In this document: piece by piece, positions 37,064-45,346 of the stretch
Layout of the letters: every line of letters starts with the position of its first letter
Numbering within the stretch: position 1 is the first letter of the stretch
Source: Ferrimonas balearica
GTDB taxonomy: Bacteria; Pseudomonadota; Gammaproteobacteria; Enterobacterales; Shewanellaceae
Length of the DNA stretch: 64,000 bases
Direction of reading: 5' to 3'
Assembly (NCBI RefSeq): GCF_019802055.1
Contig: NZ_JAHVHW010000011.1
Location: forward strand, 62,001-126,000
Position numbers and translations under genes: made by a program
Notes under the pieces: generated by a model
What the model was told of the DNA's origin: nothing
The model's input: the letters and a program-made list of their open reading frames with translations, nothing else
Database searches by the model: none

Positions 37064-37529
37064 ACCGGCTTACATCGACGTCAATGGCTTGCCCATGGCC
37101 CTTCATCCGGCGCCCGGCCTTGACGGGAAACTGAAGGAGGATGTGGCACGGCTGGCGGCCGCTGGCGTTGCCGCGGTGGTGACCACTCTGACCGATGAAG
37201 AGTTGACCAATTTGGGCATCCCGACGCTGGGTCAGGAGGTGGAAGCGGCGGGTATGCAGTGGTTCCACCTGCCGGTTAAGGATAAGTCGTTGCCAGATGC
37301 CGGATTCGAGGCCCGTTGGGCAGAAGCCCGGGAGGAGCTGACGGCATTGATGGAATCCGGCCAGCGGGTCTCGGTGCACTGTCGCGGTGGCACCGGCCGC
37401 ACCGGCTTGGTGGCGGCCAAACTGCTGCTGGAGAGCGGGGCGGACTGGCAGGAAACCCTGGGCCGCATTCGCGAGGCCCGGCCAGGGGCGCTGGAGGCGG
37501 AAAGCCAGTTGGGCTACCTGCAGGGCTGA
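37053..37529 (+). CDS. Dual-specificity / tyrosine phosphatase-like protein in the arsenic operon
   Basis: A 158-residue cysteine-dependent phosphatase with the P-loop HCRGGTGRTG (nucleophile Cys110, Arg116) and a possible general acid at Asp77 in VKDKSLPD. It looks like the CDKN3/dual-specificity branch, not low-molecular-weight ArsC. The ATG at 37053 lies inside the arsJ end, with AAGGAG upstream. Being the last gene of arsR-acr3-gapdh-arsJ suggests a role in arsenic handling, perhaps on phospho- or arseno-ester intermediates, but there is no direct evidence. No arsC is found in the operon. Confidence 0.87.
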   Translation: MAFEPAYIDVNGLPMALHPAPGLDGKLKEDVARLAAAGVAAVVTTLTDEELTNLGIPTLGQEVEAAGMQWFHLPVKDKSLPDAGFEARWAEAREELTALMESGQRVSVHCRGGTGRTGLVAAKLLLESGADWQETLGRIREARPGALEAESQLGYLQG

Positions 37530-37551
37530 GCCTCAGTCCGATCCCTTTTGA

Positions 37552-37585
37552 CCGCCACTGGTTGTGCCAGTGGCGGTTTCCTCTT
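37552..37585 (+). terminator. Terminator of the arsenic operon
   Basis: Perfect 10-bp stem CCGCCACTGG/CCAGTGGCGG with loop TTGTG, followed by TTTCCTCTTTT. Confidence 0.85.
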
Positions 37586-37634
37586 TTCTATCTATATGTT
37601 ACTTCTTGGTTTTTGCTGTCAGGGAGTTTCCACA

Positions 37635-38153
37635 ATGCGCTTTACCATCCGCCGGGCTGAGCCCCGGGACGCCGAGTCGATACAGGCCACCATGTCCGAC
37701 CCCTCTTGCTATGGCAATACTCTGCAACTGCCCTGGCCGGGGCTGACGATGTGGCAGCAGCGCCTTGAAGGACTGTCTTCGGATCAGCATCTGCTGGTGG
37801 CGGAAACCGCCGATGGAGAAGTGGTGGGTAACCTGATGCTGGCGCAGATGAGTAACCCCCGTCGCCGCCATGTGGGTGAGATCGGCATGGCGGTTGCCCC
37901 TGAATGGCAGGGCAAAGGGGTGGGCAGCGCCCTGCTGGCCGCAGCCATTGAGCTGGGCGAGCGCTGGCTGGCCCTGTCCCGTCTGGAACTGGATCTCTAT
38001 CCGGATAACACCGCAGCGCAGGCGCTTTACAGCAAGTTCGGGTTTGAGCCTGAAGGCATTGCCCGGGCCGCGGCGTTTCGTGATGGGACTTTGGTGGATG
38101 TACTGCGGATGGCCCGGATCCGGCCTCAGCCCAGCGCGTCCCAGCCGGCGTAA
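37635..38153 (+). CDS. yhhY: GNAT-family N-acetyltransferase, YhhY/AaaT-like
   Basis: A 172-residue acetyltransferase. The pattern RRAEPRDAESIQ, then NTLQLPWPGLTMWQQRLEG closely follows E. coli YhhY (AaaT), which acetylates amino acids including phenylalanine and methionine. The acetyl-CoA loop is VAPEWQGKGVGSALL. An ATG at 37635 with AGGGAG upstream is the start; longer readings enter the terminator. It converges with the HAD gene and overlaps its end by 28 bp. Exact substrate is inferred only. Confidence 0.85.
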   Translation: MRFTIRRAEPRDAESIQATMSDPSCYGNTLQLPWPGLTMWQQRLEGLSSDQHLLVAETADGEVVGNLMLAQMSNPRRRHVGEIGMAVAPEWQGKGVGSALLAAAIELGERWLALSRLELDLYPDNTAAQALYSKFGFEPEGIARAAAFRDGTLVDVLRMARIRPQPSASQPA

Positions 38154-38791
38154 AGTTCGGCCCCCAGCAGACTCAGGCTGCGCTGGCTCTGATGCCCGTC
38201 GGCGATCAGGATCAGGTCAATACCCAGAGCTTCGGCGACCTCGTGATCGTGGTCTGTGTCCCCGATCATTACGGTCTTACTGGCGGCAACTCCGGCAGCC
38301 TCCAACAGCTCATGGCCCCGATCGATCTTGCAGGCGGCGTGATGGTTATCCAGCCCGTAGACGTGGTGGAAGCACTCGGCGATCGCATGGTGGGCCAGGC
38401 AGTGCTCCAGACTGGTCTGAGAGCTGGCGGAGAGCAGAGACTGGGTATGGCTGTGACGCAGTGCTCTGAGCAATGCGCGGGCACCTGGGTGCAGGGTCAG
38501 TTGATCCCGCGCGGCGCGATAGTCCTCGCCAAAGCGCTGGCAGATATGGTCAAACGACAGCTTTTGCGCCAGACCAATGCGTTGATAGTAGGCCTCAACC
38601 GGATGGCAGAAGGTGTCACGGTAGTCGGCCAGATGAGTCGCCGGTAGCTGATATTCCGCCAGCATCCCATTGACGATGTCAGTGGCCAGGGGGGCGTCGT
38701 TGACCAGGGTGCCGTTCCAGTCCCAGATCACCTGGCGGTAGTCGGTGAGGCGGGCCAGCAGTTTGGCCGGGGCGCTGTCGTGTGGGGTCAT
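38126..38791 (-). CDS. HAD-family hydrolase (phosphoglycolate phosphatase-like)
   Basis: A 221-residue HAD subfamily IA phosphatase. Motif 1 is WDWNGTLVND with the nucleophile Asp, motif 2 is the Ser in LLSASSQTSLE, motif 3 the Lys in ACKIDRGHELL, and motif 4 is VMIGDTDHDHEVAEALG. The DWNGTL variant is typical of a group related to phosphoglycolate phosphatases whose substrate is not known. Convergent with the GNAT gene, overlapping by 28 bp. Confidence 0.88.
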   Translation of the reverse strand: MTPHDSAPAKLLARLTDYRQVIWDWNGTLVNDAPLATDIVNGMLAEYQLPATHLADYRDTFCHPVEAYYQRIGLAQKLSFDHICQRFGEDYRAARDQLTLHPGARALLRALRHSHTQSLLSASSQTSLEHCLAHHAIAECFHHVYGLDNHHAACKIDRGHELLEAAGVAASKTVMIGDTDHDHEVAEALGIDLILIADGHQSQRSLSLLGAELYAGWDALG

Positions 38792-38870
38792 GGCGTTCCG
38801 GAGCGGTAAAAGCGGGCAAAGTAGCGGCTCGTGCCGCCACCAACAAGCCCGACTCTTTCACGTCGTGATC

Positions 38871-39281
38871 TTAGTCCGGATCGTCCACCAGGGTGTAACC
38901 AATGGGTGCCACGGTGAGCATCGCCAGCTTAATGTGCTGCAGGCCGAAGGGGATACCGATGATGGTGCAGATCAGGGTAACAGCGAAGAACAGGTGACCC
39001 AGAGCCAGCCAGAATCCGGCCAGGATAAACCAGATCACATTCCCGATGGTGCCGAGCGTCCCGGTGCCGATGTCCTCCTCCCGGTTCACCATCCTGCGGT
39101 TGGCAATGTCCTTGCCAAAGGGCCACAAAGAGAGCTGGGCGATCACAAAGCAGCTGCGGGCAAAGGGGATGCCGATGATGGTCAATACCATCACAACCCC
39201 GACCAGGGCCCAGCCCAGGGCCATTACGATGCCACCCCAGAGCAACCAGATGATATTGCCAATAAAACGAAGTAATTCCAT
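38871..39281 (-). CDS. yccF: YccF domain-containing inner-membrane protein
   Basis: A 136-residue membrane protein made of two YccF domains, each with two hydrophobic helices. The repeated motif is visible as GNIIWLLWGGIVMALGW...IIGIPFARSCFVIAQLSLWPFG and GNVIWFILAGFWLALGH...IIGIPFGLQHIKLAMLTVAPIG. The family has no firm function; E. coli YccF is the relative. It stands alone between the HAD gene and a small hypothetical gene. Confidence 0.9.
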   Translation of the reverse strand: MELLRFIGNIIWLLWGGIVMALGWALVGVVMVLTIIGIPFARSCFVIAQLSLWPFGKDIANRRMVNREEDIGTGTLGTIGNVIWFILAGFWLALGHLFFAVTLICTIIGIPFGLQHIKLAMLTVAPIGYTLVDDPD

Positions 39282-39368
39282 GTGTTAACCCTCTTTCATC
39301 CCAGCATCAACATAACGGCATTCGCAAATGGATGGAATGGGGAAAACGTAAGAGGGAATAACCGGGGG

Positions 39369-39566
39369 TCAGACGATTGCCAGCAGTTTTCGCCCCAGGT
39401 AGGCGGTTTTTCCCGCTTCAACAGCGAGTTCGGTTGCGACTTCGAGAGGATCTGCGGCCTCGGTGATCGCCTTTACGGCTTCCGGCACGTCATTGCTGTG
39501 ATTGGCGGGGCAGAGGGCCTTGGGCATAACCCAGTGATAGGCGGAGTGGGCGGTGCTGACGATCAT
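39369..39566 (-). CDS. Small conserved-looking hypothetical protein (65 aa)
   Basis: A 65-residue soluble protein, MIVSTAHSAYHWVMPKALCP at the start and TAYLGRKLLAIV at the end. An AAGGAAG ribosome site lies 7 bases before the ATG, and base composition by codon position looks coding. No family is recognised with certainty. It is divergent from hrpB, with 102 bp between starts. Confidence 0.6.
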   Translation of the reverse strand: MIVSTAHSAYHWVMPKALCPANHSNDVPEAVKAITEAADPLEVATELAVEAGKTAYLGRKLLAIV

Positions 39567-39668
39567 CGATACTTCCTTGCTGGGCGTCTGTACCTGCTAT
39601 CGGCCGTTGGCCGCGGGACTTGAGGGCCGTGTTACCATGGCGCCACGGTTCCCCGATGCCAATTGTCC

Positions 39669-42023
39669 ATGAGTACCCCCATCCACACCCTGCCGATCGA
39701 CCCACTGAAGCCCCGCTTTGTTGAGGCTCTTTCCCGCCATCATCTGGTGGTGGAAGCCGATACCGGCTCGGGGAAATCCACGCGTCTGCCTTTGTGGGCG
39801 GCCGAGCAGGGCCGGGTACTGGTGGTGGAGCCCCGCCGGGTTGCCTGTACGGCACTGGCGGAGTTCCTTGCGCTGGAGTCCGGTCAACCGCTTGGCGAGC
39901 AGGTGGGCTATGCCATCCGCTTTGACAGCAACGTCACCGACAAGACCCGGGTGGCTTTTGTCACCCCGGGGATCGCCCTTCGGTGGTTGAGTGAGGATGG
40001 GTTGGCGGGGTTTCAGACCGTCATCATCGATGAGTTTCATGAGCGGCGCTGGGATACGGATCTGCTGCTGGCGCTGCTCAAAGCACGCCAACAACATCGT
40101 TTGGTGCTGACCTCCGCCACCGTGGACGGAGCCCGCCTGGCTGGCTATCTCGAAGGGGAACGGTTGCTGGCTCAGGGCCGTCGCTTTGACGTCACGATTC
40201 GGCATCGGGCCCGGGATGGGCAAAGCTTGCCGGATGACCGCAACCTGACTCAGCGGGTGCAGGAGACGGTGCTGGAGCAGATCACGGAGCGGGAGGGGGA
40301 CATTCTGGTGTTCCTGCCGGGACGCAAAGAGATTACCCAATGTGAATCGAGCCTGAAATCGGCGCTGGGAGAGTCGGCGCTGGTGCTGCCGTTGCACGCC
40401 TCCGTGCCACGCCCGATTCAACGGCAGGCGTTGACTCAGGGACCCCGTCGCCGGGTGATCCTGGCCACTAATGTGGCGGAAACCTCACTGACCATCCCGG
40501 GGGTTACTCTGGTTATCGATTCCGGGCTGGAGCGCCGCACCCGTCAGCGAAATGGGCGCACGGTGCTGGCGTTGACCCGGATCTCCCAGGCCTCAGCCGC
40601 ACAGCGTGCGGGTCGGGCCGGACGAGTGGCTCCCGGTGTCTGCATCCGGCTGTGGGGCCAACACGCCCCACTGGAAGCCCTGACCCCGCCGGAGTTGCAG
40701 CGTGAAGAGCTGGTGGAACCAATGCTGGCGGCCGCCTGCGCAGAGGCGGACCTCAGCACACTGGGCTTTGTTGACCCCTTGCCAGAGAAGTCTCTGGCGC
40801 TGGCTCACACCCGCTTGCTAGACATGGCGGCGATCGATGCCGAGGGGCGGGTGACAGAGCATGGCCGTCGCCTCTTCCCGCTGCCCATCGATACCCAGTT
40901 TGCTCACCTGATCACCGCCATGCCGGATAAGGCCTGCATGGAGGCGATGGTGGATCTGGCTGCCGCACTCTCTCTGGGCCAACGTCTCTGGCGCCTGCCC
41001 GGCAGTGAGGCGGGCAGGCAGGCCCTGAAGGAGTGGCAGCCGCTGCCCTGTGATGCTCTGACTTTGGTGACGCTATTGCGTAAAACGCCCCCGGAAGTGC
41101 TGGGCATTGACCCGGCGCTGCTGGCGGAAGCGCGACAACTCTCCGGGCAGATCCGCGCTGCGCTTGAGCTGCCCCAACTCTCCGCCAGTTCCCACTTGCC
41201 CTACCGGGCCTGGCAGGAAGCGATACTTGCCGCCATGCCGGAGTTGGCCTTTGTCCGCCGGGCCAAGCGCCGAGATGCGCTGGGCAACGGTTTGGCGGAG
41301 GTGCAGCCCGGTCGGGAGAGCCGCTTCGATGAGGAGGCGGAAGCGGCATTGGTACTGGACCAGCACAGTCTGCCCGGCAGAGGGGTCAAACAGACCCTCA
41401 ACCTGGCGACCTGCATGATGCCGGTGACCCTGCCGCAACTGGTGGCGGCAGCCGTGGGCGAGGAACAGCAGGGCGACGTACGCCAGGAAGTCAGCGGCAT
41501 GGTGGTGGTGATGGAACGCGTCTACGCAGGTCGGGTGATCGACCGGCGGGAGACCCTGCCACAGGGGGCGGCGGCGAGACAGGCGCTGGCGGGACAGATC
41601 CTGGCGGGCGAACTGCTGGCACCGGTCGGAGAGCGGCTAACGGCGGACACTCGCGCGTGGGCACTGTGGCTGGCGCTGGGCGAGGCGGAAGGGGAACCGG
41701 TAGTGGCCGATTCCTGGCTGCTGGAGCAGTTGGAAGCTCTTGGGGTGGAGAGTGAAGAGGACCTCGCGCTGCTGGAGCCTGAGGATCTGCGTTTCGAAGG
41801 CGTCCCAGAGTGGCAGCGTGCGGAGTTTGATGCGCGTTTTCCCCATTTCCTGGTATTGGCGGAGCTGAAACTGCACGTTGAGTACCACCCCCGGGCCAAG
41901 CGGGTCACGGTGGTATACGCCGAGGGCAGTCGAAAAGGGGATCCCAAGCGCTGGGAACTGCCCGCCTGGGCCGGCTGGCGGGTGCAATATCGCAAGGCCA
42001 GTCGCGTTATCGACGTGCGTTGA
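39669..42023 (+). CDS. hrpB: ATP-dependent helicase HrpB
   Basis: A 784-residue DEAH/RHA-type helicase (809 in E. coli). Walker A is EADTGSGKST at residues 29-38, the motif II is DEFHER near 121-126, motif III is SATVDG, and motif VI is QRAGRAGR. The C-terminal HrpB-specific domain follows. Its role in bacteria is unclear although RNA helicase activity is expected. The start ATG at 39669 has no strong ribosome site; a TTG six bases earlier is an alternative. GC content is high throughout. Confidence 0.93.
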   Translation: MSTPIHTLPIDPLKPRFVEALSRHHLVVEADTGSGKSTRLPLWAAEQGRVLVVEPRRVACTALAEFLALESGQPLGEQVGYAIRFDSNVTDKTRVAFVTPGIALRWLSEDGLAGFQTVIIDEFHERRWDTDLLLALLKARQQHRLVLTSATVDGARLAGYLEGERLLAQGRRFDVTIRHRARDGQSLPDDRNLTQRVQETVLEQITEREGDILVFLPGRKEITQCESSLKSALGESALVLPLHASVPRPIQRQALTQGPRRRVILATNVAETSLTIPGVTLVIDSGLERRTRQRNGRTVLALTRISQASAAQRAGRAGRVAPGVCIRLWGQHAPLEALTPPELQREELVEPMLAAACAEADLSTLGFVDPLPEKSLALAHTRLLDMAAIDAEGRVTEHGRRLFPLPIDTQFAHLITAMPDKACMEAMVDLAAALSLGQRLWRLPGSEAGRQALKEWQPLPCDALTLVTLLRKTPPEVLGIDPALLAEARQLSGQIRAALELPQLSASSHLPYRAWQEAILAAMPELAFVRRAKRRDALGNGLAEVQPGRESRFDEEAEAALVLDQHSLPGRGVKQTLNLATCMMPVTLPQLVAAAVGEEQQGDVRQEVSGMVVVMERVYAGRVIDRRETLPQGAAARQALAGQILAGELLAPVGERLTADTRAWALWLALGEAEGEPVVADSWLLEQLEALGVESEEDLALLEPEDLRFEGVPEWQRAEFDARFPHFLVLAELKLHVEYHPRAKRVTVVYAEGSRKGDPKRWELPAWAGWRVQYRKASRVIDVR

Positions 42024-42086
42024 AGTCCCACCGTCGACTCCTCGGACAACTACACTTGTTAGTCGAGTTCACGAGGAGGTGGTGAG

Positions 42087-42512
42087 ATGCGGATTTGGCG
42101 AAGCTTGGCCCTGGCGGCCGCGTTGGTAATGGGGGCGCCCGCCTGGGGTGCCTCTCTGGTGGACAGTCTGGTCTCGGAACTGGGGATCACCCAGGATCAG
42201 GCTATTGGCGGGGCTGGTGCACTGATGGCTTATGCCAAACAGGATCTGGCTGAGGCGGATTGGTCCCAGTTAGCGCAACTGGTGCCGGAAGCCAGCACCC
42301 TGGCGGAAGAGGCCGATATGGGTGGGGTGATGGACAGCCTCGGCGAGGTGTTGGGGGACAGTGCGGGCATGGCTCAGGTTCTGGAACAGCTCAGCAAATT
42401 GGGGCTGGATGCGGATACGGTCACCCGTTTTGCGCCGACCGTGCTGGATTACGTCAAGCAGCAGGGTGGGGGAGACCTGATTGGCACCCTGACCAAGCTG
42501 TGGACGCCCTGA
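42087..42512 (+). CDS. DUF2780 domain-containing exported protein
   Basis: A 141-residue protein with a signal peptide (MRIWRSLALAAALVMGAPAWGA, cleavage near 22), then a helical DUF2780 region with LGITQDQAIGGAGALMAYAK and repeats of short amphipathic helices. This family is periplasmic or exported and uncharacterised. GAGGAGGTG precedes the ATG. A strong hairpin lies 66-89 bp after the stop. Confidence 0.85.
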   Translation: MRIWRSLALAAALVMGAPAWGASLVDSLVSELGITQDQAIGGAGALMAYAKQDLAEADWSQLAQLVPEASTLAEEADMGGVMDSLGEVLGDSAGMAQVLEQLSKLGLDADTVTRFAPTVLDYVKQQGGGDLIGTLTKLWTP

Positions 42513-42578
42513 CGATCACGTCCCGGTCACACCCGCGTCAGTGAATCGTCATGCTTACCCCCCAGTATTCAGCCTGGA

Positions 42579-42601
42579 CCGGATGTGCACCGCGCATCCG
42601 G
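42579..42601 (+). terminator. Strong hairpin after the DUF2780 gene
   Basis: CCGGATGTGC-ACC-GCGCATCCGG, a 10-bp stem with one G-T pair. The T-tract is weak (CTCTTCACTT), so it may instead be a leader structure for the small frame at 42629. Confidence 0.45.
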
Positions 42602-42628
42602 CTCTTCACTTAATGAGGAGGCTGAACC

Positions 42629-42823
42629 ATGGTGTGCAGAGCGGCATCAGAGCAGGCGATTCACCGCGTTGAAACGGCGAACGCCTTTGATGGTGAGGTG
42701 GTAGGCGCCTCTCAGGAGCAGCAATGCTGGTGGGAGGCGGGGTGCGTTCCGATCTCCTTAAGGGCCTGTGAGCAAGCACCTCTGGGCCCATGGCGTTTAC
42801 TGGGGCGGGAATTGTGCCAGTAG
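42629..42823 (+). CDS. Doubtful small open frame with a strong ribosome site
   Basis: A possible 64-residue protein, MVCRAASEQAIHRVETANAF at the start, with GAGGAG nine bases before the ATG. It has four cysteines and no recognised domain, and its last 27 bp overlap the end of the convergent DUF4136 gene. Apart from the good ribosome site nothing supports it; the 284-bp spacer otherwise holds only the hairpin at 42579-42601. Confidence 0.25.
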   Translation: MVCRAASEQAIHRVETANAFDGEVVGASQEQQCWWEAGCVPISLRACEQAPLGPWRLLGRELCQ

Positions 42824-43360
42824 CCCAGCCACCAGATTGTCGGTGCGCTCGGTACGCTTCTCCGGGCTGTCCCGCTCACTGATGGGGTAGTCATCAAGGC
42901 CGCGCCAGATCACCTTACCCTGCTGGACCATATCCACCCGGACCATCTGCACCATCCGGGTACTGTCCCCAACTGGAATGGCCACACTGCCACCGATGCT
43001 GGTATTGCCGCTGCTGCGTCCACCGCCGACACCGATGGTCAAACCGGAATCCCGAGTTCGGCTCTCCGGCCAGCTCTGGTAACGGATCGCCACGGTATCG
43101 CCGCTCACCTGGGCGTCCACCGATGCCACCTCCTGCCAGCCTCGGGCGGTCAGTTGTGCCGTGACGGCGGCCCTGATCCGCTCAGCCACCAGGGGGTCGG
43201 TCTTATCATCCACCGGCAGATAGCCAAAACGCTGAATGGTGTTGAAATCGGTATCGCTGCTGTAGTCGATATTGCCGGCAGGACTGGCGCAACCAACGAG
43301 CAGAGCCCCCAACAGCGCCATCGCCCCAAAGTGGAACGGGATTCTTTTCAAAAAGGTCAT
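42797..43360 (-). CDS. DUF4136 domain-containing lipoprotein
   Basis: A 187-residue lipoprotein; the signal ends in LLVGC with lipidated Cys24. The DUF4136 region is recognisable from NIDYSSDTDFNTIQRFGYLP through RGWQEVASVDAQV and the Gly/Ser-rich GVGGGRSSGNTSIGGSVAIP to the C-terminal IWRGLDDYPIS...VAGLLAQFPP. The ATG at 43360 has GGAG ten bases upstream; an in-frame start further out would not give a signal peptide at the N-terminus. Function unknown, probably envelope-associated. Confidence 0.87.
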   Translation of the reverse strand: MTFLKRIPFHFGAMALLGALLVGCASPAGNIDYSSDTDFNTIQRFGYLPVDDKTDPLVAERIRAAVTAQLTARGWQEVASVDAQVSGDTVAIRYQSWPESRTRDSGLTIGVGGGRSSGNTSIGGSVAIPVGDSTRMVQMVRVDMVQQGKVIWRGLDDYPISERDSPEKRTERTDNLVAGLLAQFPPQ

Positions 43361-43562
43361 CGGCTCAGTACTCCCAGTCAGCAGGTATCCGGCCTGAACC
43401 CTTTCGGGTACTGGCACTTCTCCGCCCATTATGGTGATCTTAGCCACCGGGATTCAACCGTGGTTACGGCGCTGAAAGGGACTGCTTTTTTCCGGCTGAG
43501 CCGGGGCACGGGCCGGAGCCCGGAGAGCAGGAATCGGGCCAGACAAGCGTAGGGAGCGTGAT

Positions 43563-43601
43563 ATGGATTTAGGGCTTTTAAACGGTGAGGGGATGCGATG
43601 A
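43563..43601 (+). CDS. Possible 12-residue leader peptide before the DUF1289 gene
   Basis: ATG at 43563 with GGAG seven bases upstream encodes MDLGLLNGEGMR; its TGA overlaps the DUF1289 start codon as ATGA at 43598-43601. This layout would couple translation. It could equally be chance. Confidence 0.3.
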   Translation: MDLGLLNGEGMR

Positions 43602-43831
43602 GCCGGGTGGATTCGCCCTGTGTGGCCTGCTGCAAGCTGGATGACCAGGACATCTGTCAGGGCTGTTACCGTACGCTGGCGGAGATCGCCAACTGGAACC
43701 GACGCAGCGACGAGGAGAAGGCCGCTATTCTGGCACAGCTTCCCGCGCGGGCCGATGCCCAACGGGAACAGGAGAGTGGGGCAGTCCATCCCATCACCCG
43801 TAAGGCGGTACTGGCGGCCAAAGAGTCGTAA
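43598..43831 (+). CDS. DUF1289 domain-containing protein (YdhL-like)
   Basis: A 77-residue protein with the cysteine-rich DUF1289 motif SPCVACCKLDDQDICQGCYRT, followed by LAEIANWNRRSDEEKAAILA. Five cysteines in the first 30 residues suggest metal or Fe-S binding, which has not been shown for the family. E. coli YdhL is a relative. GAGGGG lies just upstream, and a tiny open frame may be coupled to its start. Confidence 0.88.
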   Translation: MSRVDSPCVACCKLDDQDICQGCYRTLAEIANWNRRSDEEKAAILAQLPARADAQREQESGAVHPITRKAVLAAKES

Positions 43832-43929
43832 TACGGCGCCTGCCGAATGGCATTTTGATGACAATTCTCAAGCCCGACTCAGGGGGTGCCATACTGAATT
43901 AAGGCAAAGGAACAGCGCCGGAGGATGTC

Positions 43930-44214
43930 ATGTATGTCCATGTCCATACCTGTCGCTTGGCAGTGCCACAAGCGACACAAAGCCGATTTCTTATCAACCC
44001 GTTAGGTGAGCTGGATGTGCAGTTGGCCGGTCGGAGAACGCCTCTGCACGGCCGGTTTGGCGAGTTGAGCATTCAGCCTGAACCGGGTGGTGACTGGTGC
44101 CTGCGTTGCAGCGGGCAGTGGCAACTGAAGCTTAAGCGACGGGACGCCCAATCGGTCCAGAACCTGATTGATGACGCCCGTGATGAGATGGAAGCCCTGA
44201 TGCGTGACCTGTAA
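43930..44214 (+). CDS. Hypothetical protein (94 aa)
   Basis: A 94-residue soluble protein with no recognised family. It contains CLRCSGQWQLKLKRRDAQS and an acidic helical end, DDARDEMEALMRDL. GGAGG lies six bases before the ATG, which supports translation. It is convergent with the DUF2960 gene and separated from it by 3 bp. Confidence 0.65.
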   Translation: MYVHVHTCRLAVPQATQSRFLINPLGELDVQLAGRRTPLHGRFGELSIQPEPGGDWCLRCSGQWQLKLKRRDAQSVQNLIDDARDEMEALMRDL

Positions 44215-44217
44215 CGC

Positions 44218-44463
44218 TCAGGACTCGTCGCGGATCACCTGAATATCGCTGAAACCCAGATCGCGGAAATAGTTATCGCGGAAGTCCCGGTGCGCTTTCT
44301 TGTCCCGGGTGCTCATCTGCACCTGCTGCTCCAGCATCTGGTAGCGCTTCAGATCCAGCCCCTCTGCCGCAGCTGCGGCTTCAAACATGCTGTGATGCTT
44401 GTCGTTGGCGTATCCCACAACCTTAGTGTGGCCCTTGTAGGTGTATTGCAGTTTCAGTGCCAT
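44218..44463 (-). CDS. DUF2960 domain-containing protein
   Basis: An 81-residue protein matching the DUF2960 family found in Vibrio, Shewanella and relatives: YTYKGHTKVVGYANDKHHSM, then YQMLEQQVQMSTRDKKAHRD and the end RDLGFSDIQVIRD. Function unknown. Convergent with the 94-residue hypothetical gene. The 172 bp between its start and the next gene at 44636 show nothing clear. Confidence 0.8.
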   Translation of the reverse strand: MALKLQYTYKGHTKVVGYANDKHHSMFEAAAAAEGLDLKRYQMLEQQVQMSTRDKKAHRDFRDNYFRDLGFSDIQVIRDES

Positions 44464-44635
44464 GGTGTTCTCGATGGTTCTGGACGGGGGCCGTCCGAAA
44501 AGCCCGCATTCTTACCTTAACTCAGGACGCGGGTCAAAGGGCGTCATTCACTTGCAGGGGAATTGATCCTGATCCGGTTCACCCCGCCGCAGCGCTGCTA
44601 AGCTGGAATCAAATTACAAGGATGATGAGGTGTCC

Positions 44636-44791
44636 ATGCAATTGGTGACCATTGTGATTCTTCTGCTGATCGCCGTGGCGGCGGTTTTGTTCCTGATGGT
44701 GCCGAGAAAGCGCAAGCATCAGACCGTAACCCCCATTCCCAATCACGCCCGGAAGCGTCGTTCCCGCAAGCGTCAACGCGCTCACTCGTAA
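44636..44791 (+). CDS. Single-pass small membrane protein with basic tail (51 aa)
   Basis: Short open frame MQLVTIVILLLIAVAAVLFL, then a strongly basic tail ending KRRSRKRQRAHS. One membrane helix (about residues 3-21) and 14 Lys/Arg in the remaining 30 residues predict an N-out, C-in topology with a cytoplasmic cationic tail. GATGAGG lies 6-8 bases before the ATG. No family is recognised. Confidence 0.55.
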   Translation: MQLVTIVILLLIAVAAVLFLMVPRKRKHQTVTPIPNHARKRRSRKRQRAHS

Positions 44792-44886
44792 TGGCGTAAG
44801 CCAGGTCAAATTGTTGATCTGGATCAGCGGCGCGGCGCCGACTCTGCTTCATGATGAGAGGCCAATCACATACCGGGAGTAGTGGC

Positions 44887-45285
44887 ATGACGATGATTGA
44901 TCCTCTTGGCCTGGAGCCTGCACTGGCTGAACACGATTGCACCCAGCCTGGCCTCTATCGGGAATTCGTTCCGCTGTTTATGCAGTACTACGGGCGCATG
45001 TACCGGGCGGTGGAACTGGATGAGTCCGCGGGCGTAGCGATTCGGGACTTTAATGCCATGGCGCTGGCTTTTGTTGATGTGGTGGAGGATCAACACCTGC
45101 CACTGGAAAGAGAGCTGCTGGCGGAGTTTGGAATCGAGCTGGGTTTTGATCGCAAAGACCCACAGCGCCGAGCCGCCCTGACCGGAACCGCCTGTTACCA
45201 GAACTGCTACGATCGCCTGACTGCGGCGGTGTTGCCGATGGGACAGATGGTTATGCATCGCCCGGGAGCGTTTTACCCCAACTAG
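44887..45285 (+). CDS. Hypothetical protein (132 aa)
   Basis: A 132-residue soluble protein of unknown family: MTMIDPLGLEPALAEHDCTQ at the start, an aromatic middle (FVPLFMQYYGRMYRAVELDE) and two cysteines in GTACYQNCYDRL. The ATG at 44887 is preferred because GGGAG lies nine bases upstream; an in-frame ATG at 44851 has none. Confidence 0.65.
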   Translation: MTMIDPLGLEPALAEHDCTQPGLYREFVPLFMQYYGRMYRAVELDESAGVAIRDFNAMALAFVDVVEDQHLPLERELLAEFGIELGFDRKDPQRRAALTGTACYQNCYDRLTAAVLPMGQMVMHRPGAFYPN

Positions 45286-45346
45286 CCGGTTGCACCGGAA
45301 CGCTCACGGGGGCACTCTGGGGTAAAGCCGAAAGGACCTCCCCTGA

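Noticed and set aside
44609-44809. 66-residue minus-strand frame
   Set aside because: Opposite the 51-residue membrane protein, which has the better ribosome site and a clear membrane helix.
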